From assembly GCA_002842095.1 (NCBI GenBank), contig PHCB01000008.1, forward strand, positions 316,995 to 369,652: a stretch of 52,658 nt of DNA, given 5' to 3'. The notes under the pieces are model-generated. The model made no database searches, was not told the origin of the DNA, and was given only the letters and a program-made list of their open reading frames with translations. Positions 8,067 through 16,268 of the stretch are shown here, in pieces (position 1 is the first letter of the stretch; every line of letters begins with the position of its first letter). Both the position numbers and the translations under genes were made by a program. The DNA is from a candidate division BRC1 bacterium HGW-BRC1-1. GTDB lineage: Bacteria > Sumerlaeota > Sumerlaeia > Sumerlaeales > Sumerlaeaceae.

Positions 8067-9266
8067 AATATTTACGCGGACCCGGGCCGCATAGATGTGA
8101 CCATTTCCGCCCTCGGCCGCGTTGGAGGTCCATGTTGCCAACCCACCATCGGCGAAGGCGGCCAGCGATGGAGAACCATAATAACGCCCTTCGCCATCGC
8201 TGATGGGCGCTGGGATTTCGAACTCGCCATTGGTTTCCCGGGTGGAAATAAAAACCTGTCGTCCGTCATCGCCGGCTTCTGCGGACCATGCAAGAAGATC
8301 GAGATCCGTCCCAGATGAGCCGGTCACTGTGGAAATACCAAACTCCGCTGTTAGCGCCAGGGGATTGGTATTGGGTGATGGAGCTAATTCCTGAAAGAGA
8401 ACTCGTTCCAGAGAAAATGCCGATTCCTCTTCATCCGGAGTTGTGCTGTCCGCATCACGCCAGACAGCATTTAATTTTCCTGAAGGAGATGAAAACAACA
8501 GGGGCATACGATCAGCCGGCAGGCTGACGCCAGCGAGGCCGGGTTCATACTTCAGCCACTCCCCTGTCAACGGGTTCCATGATTGACCAACCAGCGAGAA
8601 CGTATTATCATGGGCTGTATACCAGACCACCGTTGGGTCGGGTAAAAACAGAATTTCCGGGAGAATGTTATAGTTTAATGAGTCAGATGTAAGATCAGAA
8701 GTATCAATTGTTCCTGATCGCGACAGGCGGGCGCAACGAATGTTGTAGCGGTTGCCGGCTCCTGCAGTTTCCCAGGCAACCCAGGGGCGCCCCTCAGCGT
8801 CTATGCGCAGCGCCACACTGCTGCTGTTCTCTCCGGGTTTGCCCGCATCGACAACGCCCCAGTCGAGCCACTCCCCTGCTAAACGCGAACGCAATTGAAC
8901 ACGGACACTTCCGGCCTGACGGGCTAACCATGCGACATGTGGGTTACCCAATGCATCAACGCCCACCACCGGCGACCGATTGTCCCCCTCCCGATTACTG
9001 TCAATTATCGTCTCGGTCAGCCAAACTCCGTCGCGGTGTTCGCGCAAGAAAATGCGCCTTTGTCCCTGGGGATCCAATCCATCCCAGGCAACGAAGCCGA
9101 TCTGTCCATTGGGCGTGGTCGCGGCCGAAGGGTTCTGATTATCCGTCGAAAAAGTGTTCAGTTGCACCGACGGCTCTGAGCGTGAGTCGGCCATCGCAAC
9201 CCATGGCAGGGCGCAGATAAGAGCCGTCAGGCAGAAGCGACGGAGGAAAAGAGAAGGAGTAGCCAT
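8061..9266 (-). CDS. Secreted protein with beta-propeller-like repeats, function unknown
   Basis: A signal peptide (RRFCLTALICALPWVAMA, cleavage probably after ALA/AMA near residue 26) is followed by about 375 residues. These contain a repeating pattern of the form D.xGxPxVAWxxxxxGxxxIxxxxR. It recurs as GQIGFVAWDG, GNPHVAWLA, GRPWVAWET and GGLATWTS, as in BNR/sialidase-type propeller blades. No Asp-box catalytic set is visible, so binding rather than hydrolysis is plausible. I used the ATG at 9266 because it begins the signal peptide; a GTG at 9287 would add seven residues. No close family is recognised. Confidence 0.65.
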   Translation of the reverse strand: MATPSLFLRRFCLTALICALPWVAMADSRSEPSVQLNTFSTDNQNPSAATTPNGQIGFVAWDGLDPQGQRRIFLREHRDGVWLTETIIDSNREGDNRSPVVGVDALGNPHVAWLARQAGSVRVQLRSRLAGEWLDWGVVDAGKPGENSSSVALRIDAEGRPWVAWETAGAGNRYNIRCARLSRSGTIDTSDLTSDSLNYNILPEILFLPDPTVVWYTAHDNTFSLVGQSWNPLTGEWLKYEPGLAGVSLPADRMPLLFSSPSGKLNAVWRDADSTTPDEEESAFSLERVLFQELAPSPNTNPLALTAEFGISTVTGSSGTDLDLLAWSAEAGDDGRQVFISTRETNGEFEIPAPISDGEGRYYGSPSLAAFADGGLATWTSNAAEGGNGHIYAARVRVNIP

Positions 9267-9307
9267 CTGTGGTAAAAGATATGCCACTGTTCAGAGGATA
9301 TGCAACT

Positions 9308-9327
9308 CAGGAATTTCAAATTTCCTG
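9308..9327 (-). other. AT-rich hairpin just after pepP
   Basis: CAGGAATTTC/AAATTTCCTG can fold into a stem of six or more pairs directly after the TAA stop of the peptidase gene. No T-run follows on the minus strand, so termination here is uncertain. Confidence 0.3.
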
Positions 9328-9330
9328 TGA

Positions 9331-10413
9331 TTAAACATCGCGATACGTTTTGGGTGCGCTGGTCAAATTGCGATATCCGTCTTTGGTAACCACGACCAAA
9401 TCCTCAATTCTCACACCACCAAAGCCCGGAATATAAATACCGGGTTCCACCGTAACCACGTGTCCCTCGGCGAGTATGTCGTTGCTGCGGGCGTTGAGAG
9501 TTGGCCCTTCATGGATTTCCAAACCAACGCCATGCCCCAAACCATGCTGAAATGCTTCGCCGTAACCAGCCTCGCTGATGAAGTTTCTTGCGATGGCATC
9601 CACTTCGCGTGCCGGGACACCCGGTTTTATCATAGCCAGCGCCTTCTTTTGAGCTTCGAGGACAATGTTGTAGATTTCGGCATGGCGGGCCGACGTGGTG
9701 CCCCACCCGACGGTTCGGGTCATGTCGCTGTGGTAGTGGGCCTTGCGAACTCCCATATCTATCAGCAGGTAATCGCCCCTGCGCAACTTGCGAGTTCCCG
9801 GCTCAGCATGAGGCAGTGATGAGTTGGGGCCGGTTGCCACGATGGTACCGAAGGCCTCCTCGGCATCCTCTTCATCGAGGGCAATGCGGATGCGTCGGCG
9901 AATAGAAAGTTCGCTCTCCCCCGCCTTTGTCGCTTCGATGGCCTTACGCCATATCCGTTGATTCAGTTTTTGATTTGTTGCGATAAGCGAAATTTCATCC
10001 TCGTCCTTAACCGCTCGGAGGGTGGAAAGAATCCCCGAGGATGGAACGAACCGCTTCACCCCGAGCCCTTTGGCCAGAGTCTGGAAACCCTGGTAGGTAA
10101 GATTGGGCTCAAAACCGATGCGACCCGGTGCGGCCTTCTTCAGGATTTTAACCGTTTCGGTGAGCAAGCCTTGTCCGACTTGCATGACCTCGAGGTGGGT
10201 CACCATTTGGGAGGCCTTTTCGATGTAGCGAAAATCAGTCAAAAACAGCGTTTGTTTCCCGGTGAAAAGCACCATGGAATTAGAACTCGAAAATCCCGAG
10301 AGATAGAAGACGTTGGCTCGATCGGAAACGATCATGCCGTCCAAACCGCTGTCCCTCATTTTTCGCTTGAGAACTGACACCCTTTTGTGGAATGCACCTA
10401 TATTCGATTTCAT
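9331..10413 (-). CDS. pepP: Xaa-Pro aminopeptidase-like M24B metallopeptidase
   Basis: This pita-bread peptidase of about 360 residues removes N-terminal residues preceding proline in the cytoplasm. A creatinase-like N-terminal domain (to about 130) precedes the catalytic domain. The five metal ligands are visible: Asp in LLIDMG, Asp in HSDMTR, His in HGLGHGVG, Glu in TVEPGIYI and Glu in RIEDLVVV. The length is that of the short bacterial PepQ/YpdF-type enzymes. I chose the ATG at 10413 (MKSNIGAF), which begins the N-terminal domain and lies about 40 bases from a promoter; an in-frame ATG at 10503 is upstream of that promoter. The gene is divergent from the diguanylate cyclase. Confidence 0.88.
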   Translation of the reverse strand: MKSNIGAFHKRVSVLKRKMRDSGLDGMIVSDRANVFYLSGFSSSNSMVLFTGKQTLFLTDFRYIEKASQMVTHLEVMQVGQGLLTETVKILKKAAPGRIGFEPNLTYQGFQTLAKGLGVKRFVPSSGILSTLRAVKDEDEISLIATNQKLNQRIWRKAIEATKAGESELSIRRRIRIALDEEDAEEAFGTIVATGPNSSLPHAEPGTRKLRRGDYLLIDMGVRKAHYHSDMTRTVGWGTTSARHAEIYNIVLEAQKKALAMIKPGVPAREVDAIARNFISEAGYGEAFQHGLGHGVGLEIHEGPTLNARSNDILAEGHVVTVEPGIYIPGFGGVRIEDLVVVTKDGYRNLTSAPKTYRDV

Positions 10414-10459
10414 GGATTTAGTTGTGCAACCTCTGCGTTTTTGAAATATGCTTGGTTCT

Positions 10460-10490
10460 ATTATAAACGATTGCCAGTCTGGGGGACCAA
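10460..10490 (-). promoter_or_regulatory. Predicted sigma-70 promoter for pepP
   Basis: On the minus strand a perfect -10 TATAAT (10465-10460) follows a weak -35 TTGGTC (10490-10485) with a long 19-base spacer. Transcription would start near 10453, leaving a leader of about 40 bases before the ATG at 10413. Confidence 0.5.
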
Positions 10491-10526
10491 ATTTCTGATG
10501 CATAATGCATTACATGATTTGATTTC

Positions 10527-11528
10527 ATGCAACGAATTCCGAGTGCGGATGAAATGACGGACCCGAAACTAAAGACATTCGAGGGCTCGCATATCCTTGT
10601 GGTGGATGACGAGAAGACCAATGTGATGGTCGTTCAGCGGGCTTTGCAGATTGCCGGCTACGATGTTGTGGGAGCCGGATCTGCCGAGAAAGCCAGAGCC
10701 TGCATCAAGCATCAAATGCCGGATTTGATCCTTTTGGATATTTCGATGCCCGAGGTGAGTGGATTGGAATTCCTCACGGAACTCCGCGGACAATCAAAAA
10801 CATCCCGGGTCCCAGTCATTCTGGTATCAGCCCTCACCGACACGGAGACGATCGTTACCGGTCTGCAGACCGGAGCCAACGATTATATAATGAAACCGGT
10901 GGAAATGCCGGTGCTTCTCGCCCGGGTACAGACTCAACTTTCAGTCGCGGAACGCGCCCGCGTTCTGGAAGTGCAGGCCGGCACGCTGGCTAAATTGGCG
11001 CATACCGACCCTCTTACAGGTTTGATTAACCGTAGAGGTTTTGTTGAGATCTATACCAGTGAGATTTCCCGGGCACGCCGTTACAAACGCTCACTGGTTG
11101 TGGCTATGATGGATTTGGATCATTTCAAAAATATCAATGATCGCTATGGTCACGCCGGCGGCGATGCTGTTTTGAAATCGTTTGCTTCCATAGCGCGGGC
11201 CGCCTTGAGGACGCATGATGTTATCTGCCGCTATGGTGGGGAAGAATTTTGTGTGTTAATGCCCGAAACCAAGATGCGCGGTGCCATGCGCGTCGCGGAA
11301 AGGGCTCGTGACGCCATCGAAAAAATGAACGTAATGCATGAAGGCGAACCCATTGCAGTCACTGTCAGCATTGGCGTGGCATCGGCCTTTGAGGACGATG
11401 ATGAAGATTGCACCGAGGAAGCACTTCTCGAACGCGCTGACAAAGCCTTGTACCGTGCCAAGGCCGCAGGAAGAAATTGCGTAGTCTCTTACAGTCCAGA
11501 GGAAGGCTCGAAAAAACCTCTGAACTAA
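10527..11528 (+). CDS. Response regulator diguanylate cyclase (REC-GGDEF)
   Basis: This 333-residue protein has an N-terminal receiver domain (about 21-140) with the acidic pair VVDDE, phospho-acceptor D71 (LLDISMP) and conserved K123. A GGDEF domain (about 160-325) follows, with active-site GGEEF at 237-241. It should make cyclic di-GMP when phosphorylated. The inhibitory site RxxD is present as RTHD (228-231), five residues before GGEEF, so product inhibition is expected. There is no histidine kinase next to it, so the partner is unknown. It ends 28 bases from the convergent guanylate kinase gene. The promoter is not clear; the intergenic region with pepP is only 113 bases. Confidence 0.9.
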   Translation: MQRIPSADEMTDPKLKTFEGSHILVVDDEKTNVMVVQRALQIAGYDVVGAGSAEKARACIKHQMPDLILLDISMPEVSGLEFLTELRGQSKTSRVPVILVSALTDTETIVTGLQTGANDYIMKPVEMPVLLARVQTQLSVAERARVLEVQAGTLAKLAHTDPLTGLINRRGFVEIYTSEISRARRYKRSLVVAMMDLDHFKNINDRYGHAGGDAVLKSFASIARAALRTHDVICRYGGEEFCVLMPETKMRGAMRVAERARDAIEKMNVMHEGEPIAVTVSIGVASAFEDDDEDCTEEALLERADKALYRAKAAGRNCVVSYSPEEGSKKPLN

Positions 11529-11555
11529 GAGATTAACCCGCCATCCGTTTTAATC

Positions 11556-12185
11556 CTAAACCGACGAATCCGCATCCTCATCGCTGATGGTCATGGTCTG
11601 ATGATTGGCACTGTGGCGCTCCGCTTCCACAATCAGGCGTATGGTGGAAATGGTTTTTTCGATCTCATCATTCACTACCACATAGTCGTACTTTTCGGCG
11701 AAGTGAACTTCCATGCGAGCGTTTCGCAGACGTTTCAGGATAACGGCTTCATCGTCGGTGCCACGGCGCCGGAGGCGTTCTTCCAGAACAGCGAATGACG
11801 GGGGAAGGATAAAAATGAGAACCGCCCCGAGGTTCGCCTTTTTAACATTCAGGCTTCCCGTAACGTCGAGATCCATTACCACGTCGACCCCTTGAGCCAA
11901 CCTGGCATCGACGACATCACGACGCGTACCATAAAAGTTGTCGTGAACCCTCGCCCATTCGTAGAATGAGTCGGCTGCGATGAGGTCCCTAAATTTTTCT
12001 TCCGTGACGAAATTATAATGAATCCCATCGAGTTCGTCATGGCGGGGAGGGCGGGTTGTCGTGGAAATGGAGTAAGCAAGCTGTGAGTCGGATTCCAGCA
12101 GCGCACGGGCGACGGTGCTCTTTCCGCCGCCGGATGGAGCCGCGAGGACAATAAGCATCCCCTGAGATTGAAGAGTTATCGGCAT
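11556..12185 (-). CDS. gmk: Guanylate kinase
   Basis: This 209-residue enzyme phosphorylates GMP to GDP with ATP in the cytoplasm. The P-loop is APSGGGKST (about 16-24). The GMP-binding segment is recognisable in SISTTTRPPRHDELDGIHYNFV, close to the family's TTRxPRxGExDGxDYxFV pattern. The lid region RLRRRGTDDEAVILKRL is also typical. The length is normal. It is the last gene of the eutN-vanZ-gmk run on the minus strand, 66 bases after the VanZ gene. Confidence 0.95.
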   Translation of the reverse strand: MPITLQSQGMLIVLAAPSGGGKSTVARALLESDSQLAYSISTTTRPPRHDELDGIHYNFVTEEKFRDLIAADSFYEWARVHDNFYGTRRDVVDARLAQGVDVVMDLDVTGSLNVKKANLGAVLIFILPPSFAVLEERLRRRGTDDEAVILKRLRNARMEVHFAEKYDYVVVNDEIEKTISTIRLIVEAERHSANHQTMTISDEDADSSV

Positions 12186-12251
12186 GATGGGATCAGAGCC
12201 TGTCTTGGCCGATGCTTGGTTGCAATGGCAAAACCTCGATTTCCGATTGGT

Positions 12252-12701
12252 TCAGGAGAAGAAGGGATAGCCCCCGCGGGCGCGGCGGTAAAGGTGCCAG
12301 GCGGCAATCCCTCCGGCGGCAGCTACGAAATCGACAATAACATCTGAAAAAGTGCAGCTTCGGTGCGGAACGAAGATCTGGTGGAGTTCGTCGAGAATGC
12401 CAAAGGAACCGGCGAAGGCCAGGGCACGAAAATCAGCAGACACAGGAAACCCGAGGGCAGACGAGTTGAGGCGCCACGCGCGCGCAGCAAGCCAGCCCAG
12501 CCCGAAAAACAACAATGCATGCACGGATTTATCAGCCTGGTTGAAGTTCACGTCGGGGTAACGGTCACCCGGAATACTGCTGGCGACCATTATCATAACA
12601 CACCAAATGACGAGCGGTGTTAGTGCGTGAAAAGTGGTGTCAGGGGAAGAAAACGGAGACGATGAGCAGGTGAAAAATCGACACTCTTTGAAAAACTTCA
12701 C
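12252..12701 (-). CDS. VanZ-family membrane protein
   Basis: This 149-residue protein has about four membrane spans and the VanZ-like pattern DKSVHALLFFGLGWLA, then GILDELHQIFVPHRSCTFSDVIVDF, which is diagnostic for the family. VanZ relatives are linked to low-level teicoplanin resistance in enterococci, but most members have no assigned role. The start overlaps the stop of the EutN-like gene by 4 bases, so the pair is translationally coupled. A start a few codons downstream is possible. Confidence 0.82.
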   Translation of the reverse strand: MKFFKECRFFTCSSSPFSSPDTTFHALTPLVIWCVMIMVASSIPGDRYPDVNFNQADKSVHALLFFGLGWLAARAWRLNSSALGFPVSADFRALAFAGSFGILDELHQIFVPHRSCTFSDVIVDFVAAAGGIAAWHLYRRARGGYPFFS

Positions 12702-13012
12702 CGCGCAGCGTTCATCGTTTCATTCGATTTCGTGTAAACGCTGTCCCCACCAATTTTCACAGAATCAACGATGGCGATAATCGCTGCATCCACTGGCTTA
12801 TTTCGCGTTTGGTCCGTTAGTCGGGCACTACTCCCCTGCACTACAATAACCACCTCACCCAAACCGGCCCCCACGGCATCGCAAGCCACGACATAACTCG
12901 ATGTCAGATTCATCTGCAAATCAAGGCTCTGAGCAATGAGCAGCTTGAAACCGTTCATTCCCTCGTCCTTCTGAGTAGCCACGACGTTGCCGACTATTTT
13001 AGCGAGTAGCAT
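12698..13012 (-). CDS. EutN/CcmL family bacterial microcompartment vertex protein
   Basis: This 104-residue protein matches the pentameric BMC-P vertex family: MLLAKIVGNVVATQK at the start, the core DAVGAGLGEVVIVVQGSSAR and the tail PVDAAIIAIVDSV. Pentamers of this family cap the corners of carboxysomes and metabolosomes. The start is supported by GAGGA nine bases upstream. No hexameric shell protein, signature enzyme or encapsulation peptide is seen elsewhere in the window, so this is an orphan copy. It either serves a shell locus elsewhere or has another role. It is the first gene of a run with VanZ and Gmk. Confidence 0.88.
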   Translation of the reverse strand: MLLAKIVGNVVATQKDEGMNGFKLLIAQSLDLQMNLTSSYVVACDAVGAGLGEVVIVVQGSSARLTDQTRNKPVDAAIIAIVDSVKIGGDSVYTKSNETMNAAR

Positions 13013-13334
13013 AGGTTGATTCCTCGACGAATTAACTTCCTGGGGATATCCTGTGGTGAAGTTTGATGCAGAGTGCCGATGGTTCTGATTCTTAATTCCT
13101 CAAAAAGGTTGAAGCTGTTCGGATTCAGCGCAAACTGCTCGTACGGAATGACTTATGATGCACTCCTGCCCCGAAGAGCCTGTAAAACCGTTCTTCCGAA
13201 GGTGGAATCCCCATTGGCAAGAACAAAAATCATTGGTTCGGGCTGTGGATAAGTTTCATTTTTTGTGCTCAAATGCCCAAACCACAAGGCTTGGCTCAGT
13301 GGGGCTCAGGTGCAGGACTTCCTGCCCAGAGATA
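13013..13334. other. Intergenic region with one perfect DnaA box
   Basis: No gene is supported here. It lies between the 3' end of the ADP-ribosylglycohydrolase gene and the start of the EutN gene. It holds a perfect DnaA box TTATCCACA on the minus strand (13252-13244) and a short GC-rich dyad GCAGG/CCTGC at 13312-13325 just after the hydrolase stop. No clear promoter for eutN was found. Confidence 0.5.
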
Positions 13335-14312
13335 TTATTTTTGAGGCTCTCCCAGCTTGCAAAGTTTGTCGGCTAACGCTTCCAATTCCTTGCGAGCCTT
13401 CAGGTCTTCCAACCAACGTTCGGGAATGGCCTGTTCGCCAAACCTTGCGCCGAGTAGTGCCCCAGCCATCGCGCCCAAAGTGCCTGCGTCGCCGCCAAGA
13501 TTAACAGCGCGAACCAAGCCTTCCTCGAAGTCGATGGCTTCCAGAAGCAGCCAATAGGCCGCCTGGGTTGTTTCGATGGCAAGACCATCCGCGCGAAGGT
13601 CATTGTACGAAAGATCGTTCACGGACTTGAGCGCCTTGACCATGTCCTGCTCGGGTTCTTCCTCGCCAACTTCTTCACGATATTCCCGTGTTGTGCGGGA
13701 ATCCATCAGGAAGCGCCAAGTCTTGAACAGAAGCTTGGAAGGGTCCTTGCCCGAGGTCAGGTAGGAAATGCCGAAGTTGAAAGCAAGACACGCATCCACG
13801 CAGCGTGGATCGAAGTGCGTGAGTCGACATACTCCGATGGTGTCGACAACCAGTTCCTTCACAAGAACCCTGCGCAACATTCCAACCGGCGCCACGCGCG
13901 GCACAGAACCGTTGCCCGCCACGTCGCCCCCCTTGGCCTGCCACACTTTTCGTGCCGCGGCAAACAGGTCTTTCCCTTTCGGCTTGATGGCATCCAGAGC
14001 CGCAGTGGTGGTTGGCCCCGCGCTGCGTTGGCCGGTGGTCGCTTCGTGATATTCGCGCATACGCCGGGCGATGTCACGCAAGTCGGTTTCGCCCTTTTCC
14101 ACCAGAGACTCAGCCACAAGAACCATAAGTTGTGTGTCATCGCTCAACGCGCCGGGTTTGGATTTCAGATGTCCGCCACCCACCAGATCGCGATGTATGC
14201 CAAACTTCTCCTTAACCTCTGTACGACTGAGCATATCCACTGTTGCGCCAAGGGCATCACCGATGCCTGCGCCCACGAGCGCCCCGCGATAACTGTCTTG
14301 AGTCTGATTCAT
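13335..14312 (-). CDS. ADP-ribosylglycohydrolase family protein (DraG-like)
   Basis: This 325-residue protein belongs to the DraG/ARH family, which removes ADP-ribose from proteins or small substrates using two Mg ions. Visible are GxGDALG (residues 16-22), the first metal motif SDDTQL (57-62), LTHFDPRCVDAC (about 164) and the second metal motif NLGGDAGTLGAMAGAL (271-286). In the family the second motif normally reads GGDxDT; here the second aspartate is glycine (G277), confirmed in the codons. D275 and T278 are kept. The activity is therefore uncertain. AAGG precedes the ATG by about six bases. It sits 28 bases downstream of panB's stop-side neighbour region on the opposite end, with no DraT partner nearby. 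Confidence 0.88.
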   Translation of the reverse strand: MNQTQDSYRGALVGAGIGDALGATVDMLSRTEVKEKFGIHRDLVGGGHLKSKPGALSDDTQLMVLVAESLVEKGETDLRDIARRMREYHEATTGQRSAGPTTTAALDAIKPKGKDLFAAARKVWQAKGGDVAGNGSVPRVAPVGMLRRVLVKELVVDTIGVCRLTHFDPRCVDACLAFNFGISYLTSGKDPSKLLFKTWRFLMDSRTTREYREEVGEEEPEQDMVKALKSVNDLSYNDLRADGLAIETTQAAYWLLLEAIDFEEGLVRAVNLGGDAGTLGAMAGALLGARFGEQAIPERWLEDLKARKELEALADKLCKLGEPQK

Positions 14313-14340
14313 TGGTGCCTTTCCATGAGGTACGTTCTAT

Positions 14341-15165
14341 TTAATATTCGTTTCGATCAGTGGGAAACTCGGCCTCACGCACTTCCTGTGCATAGGTGCG
14401 GATGGCTTGCGTCATTTGTTCGTGAAGGTTGGCATACTGCTTTGCAAATTTCGGAGGCGAAGCAGGCAGCATGCCGGCGAGATCGGAGATGACGAGAACC
14501 TGACCGTCGCAATGGCGGCTTGCCCCGATGCCGATGGTGGGCACGGTAAGTTCTTCGGAAAGTTGTTTCGCCAGGGTGGGGTCGATTGCTTCGAGTACGA
14601 TCGAAAAAACTCCTGCTTCCTGCAGGCTGAGCGCGTCGCGCCGGATGGTTTCAGCGGAATCGTCCGACCGGCCTTGAACGCGGTATCCTCCCAGCTTATG
14701 AACCGATTGGGGTGTCAGACCCACGTGACCCATGACAGGCACTCCGGCATCCACAACGCGACGCACGATATCTGCAATTTCTTGCCCACCCTCCATTTTC
14801 ACGGCTTCCGCGCCACCCTCCTGCATGAGCCTGGCTACGGTTTCCATAGCCTGAGCGGATGAGGTTTTATAGGAAAGAAATGGAAGGTCGGCGATGAGAA
14901 ACGCAAGCTTGGAGCCCCGTCGGACAGCGGCCGTGTGATGCACCATCATGTCGACGGTAACGGGGATGGTGCTGTCGAAGCCGAGAGCCACCATGCCGAG
15001 CGAATCCCCCACAAGAATTGCATCAGCACCGGCCGCATCGGCGGCAAGTGCCGTCGGATAATCGTACGCTGTCACAACAACGATCTTCTGTTGGCGTTGT
15101 TTCAGCGTCGAAAAATAATGGACCCGACGTTTTACGTCTCGGGCTGCCGCTTTATCTATGCTCAT
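14341..15165 (-). CDS. panB: 3-methyl-2-oxobutanoate hydroxymethyltransferase
   Basis: This 274-residue TIM-barrel enzyme transfers a hydroxymethyl group from 5,10-methylene-THF to ketoisovalerate, the first committed step of pantothenate synthesis. Diagnostic stretches are VVTAYDYPTA, LVGDSLGMV (metal-binding D54), ADLPFLSYK and GHVGLTPQSVHKLGG. The length is normal. The partner gene panC lies 27 kb away at 41424-42275 rather than in the usual panBC pair. Upstream on the minus strand there is a perfect -35 word TTGACA (15206-15201), but only a poor -10. Confidence 0.95.
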   Translation of the reverse strand: MSIDKAAARDVKRRVHYFSTLKQRQQKIVVVTAYDYPTALAADAAGADAILVGDSLGMVALGFDSTIPVTVDMMVHHTAAVRRGSKLAFLIADLPFLSYKTSSAQAMETVARLMQEGGAEAVKMEGGQEIADIVRRVVDAGVPVMGHVGLTPQSVHKLGGYRVQGRSDDSAETIRRDALSLQEAGVFSIVLEAIDPTLAKQLSEELTVPTIGIGASRHCDGQVLVISDLAGMLPASPPKFAKQYANLHEQMTQAIRTYAQEVREAEFPTDRNEY

Positions 15166-15504
15166 GTCCGATTGATTGAATGCGCAGCGCTTTTTCAGAA
15201 TGTCAACACAGTGTTTGGCTGCCCACGGCTTCGACTACAGCGCTGTGGCAGGAATCGTCGCGACCTGATTGACATTGTCGCATGCGAAATGCTGCACGTT
15301 CACAAAATGGTCGCAAAACGCGTGGACGCTCTCAAGACTTCAATCCGCCCGTAGACAAGAGCCCCGCGCCCTTGACCTTCAAAACGTTGCGGTTCGGGTA
15401 GCAATCCTCCGGCGCAAACATGGAAGTGCCGGATGGGAAGCTCATACGGCTTCCTACCCGGCACATTTAAGACTTTCTCCGCACCACGGCGCGAAGTGGA
15501 TAGA
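15166..15504. other. Intergenic region between panB and the secreted-protein gene
   Basis: No gene is supported in these 339 bases. It contains the panB leader, with TTGACA on the minus strand at 15206-15201, and a long hairpin at 15426-15464. An open plus-strand frame of about 44 codons ends at 15354 but runs antisense into panB and resembles nothing recognised. Confidence 0.5.
15426..15464 (-). other. Long hairpin downstream of the matrixin-partner gene
   Basis: GTGCCGGATGGGAAGC (15426-15441) pairs with GCTTCCTACCCGGCAC (15449-15464): 16-base arms with one wobble and one mismatch, and a 7-base loop. It is 40 bases past the stop of the minus-strand gene and is probably its transcript end, although no T-run follows. 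Confidence 0.55.
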
Positions 15505-16245
15505 TCAATTTGATGGAGAGACCACGACTGCCTCAAAAACCTTCTTTCCACCGGTGGTCTTACCATCTTTCGCGGCGAACTTCACCGACGGATTCTTCAC
15601 CGCCTTCATTGCTTGGGCTGCCGCCTTGATGCCATCCAAGTCTGAGGCGCCGTAGTTCTGCAATGTTAACTGAGCCGCCCGGCGGGTGGTCACACGTGTC
15701 TTTTCGGAAGCGGTGAGCCGCCTCTGGACCGGATCGTTATCCACAATCGCCGTGGCCAGCGCCTCCGTGTCGACGCCCTTAAACAATTGCGAGTTCATGA
15801 ACTCGTTACGCACAAACGCCTCGCCGGTATCGACATTGCGATGGACGCGGAACGAGCCCTGCCCCAAGCCATAGGCAGCTTGGAAATCGGTGCCCAGACC
15901 CTTGCCGGCAAGAAAGATCAGATGCTCTTCGCCTGCCGCGTACTTGGGCATGCCCGCCAGTCGGGCCACTTCACCCATGCGGTACTGCAACCACGAAACG
16001 GTGTCACCCGCTTTCACTTCGCCCAGCACGGCTTCCTTCACGGTGGCGGTAACCTTCTCTGCCCAGCCATTGGGTGTCTCCACCACCTCCACGCTCTGGA
16101 TGGTGCCCACAAAGGCTTTCTCAGTGTTTTCAACGATCTGCGCAAGGTTCACAGGCAGCATGCTTACGGCGTTCGCAATGCCCGCCGCGCTGACCAGCAA
16201 AGTGGCTATTGCACAACCCGCGAGGAACTTCTTCATCGTTTTCAT
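15505..16245 (-). CDS. Secreted protein paired with the matrixin protease, function unknown
   Basis: This 246-residue protein starts with a clear signal peptide (MKTMKKFLAGCAIATLLVSA, cleavage near NAV at about 26-28). The body begins LAQIVENTEKAFVGTIQSVEVVE, then a VTATVKEAVLGEVKAGDTV segment. This resembles the beta-rich secreted proteins often found beside matrixins in other bacteria (my recollection, not searched). I chose the ATG at 16245 because AAAGGAA lies about six bases before it; an ATG at 16272 would overlap the protease gene. It follows the protease by 23 bases in the same operon. Its last 44 residues are duplicated as a remnant at 18515-18724. An inhibitor, chaperone or substrate of the protease are possible roles. 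Confidence 0.7.
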   Translation of the reverse strand: MKTMKKFLAGCAIATLLVSAAGIANAVSMLPVNLAQIVENTEKAFVGTIQSVEVVETPNGWAEKVTATVKEAVLGEVKAGDTVSWLQYRMGEVARLAGMPKYAAGEEHLIFLAGKGLGTDFQAAYGLGQGSFRVHRNVDTGEAFVRNEFMNSQLFKGVDTEALATAIVDNDPVQRRLTASEKTRVTTRRAAQLTLQNYGASDLDGIKAAAQAMKAVKNPSVKFAAKDGKTTGGKKVFEAVVVSPSN

Positions 16246-16268
16246 TTTCTGTTCCTTTCTTATCCTGA

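Noticed and set aside
13815-14492. Open plus-strand frame of 225 codons
   Set aside because: Antisense to the ADP-ribosylglycohydrolase and panB; no start signal or known motif.
15220-15354. Possible short plus-strand gene ending at 15354
   Set aside because: Its frame runs back antisense through panB, has no ribosome-binding site and no recognised similarity.
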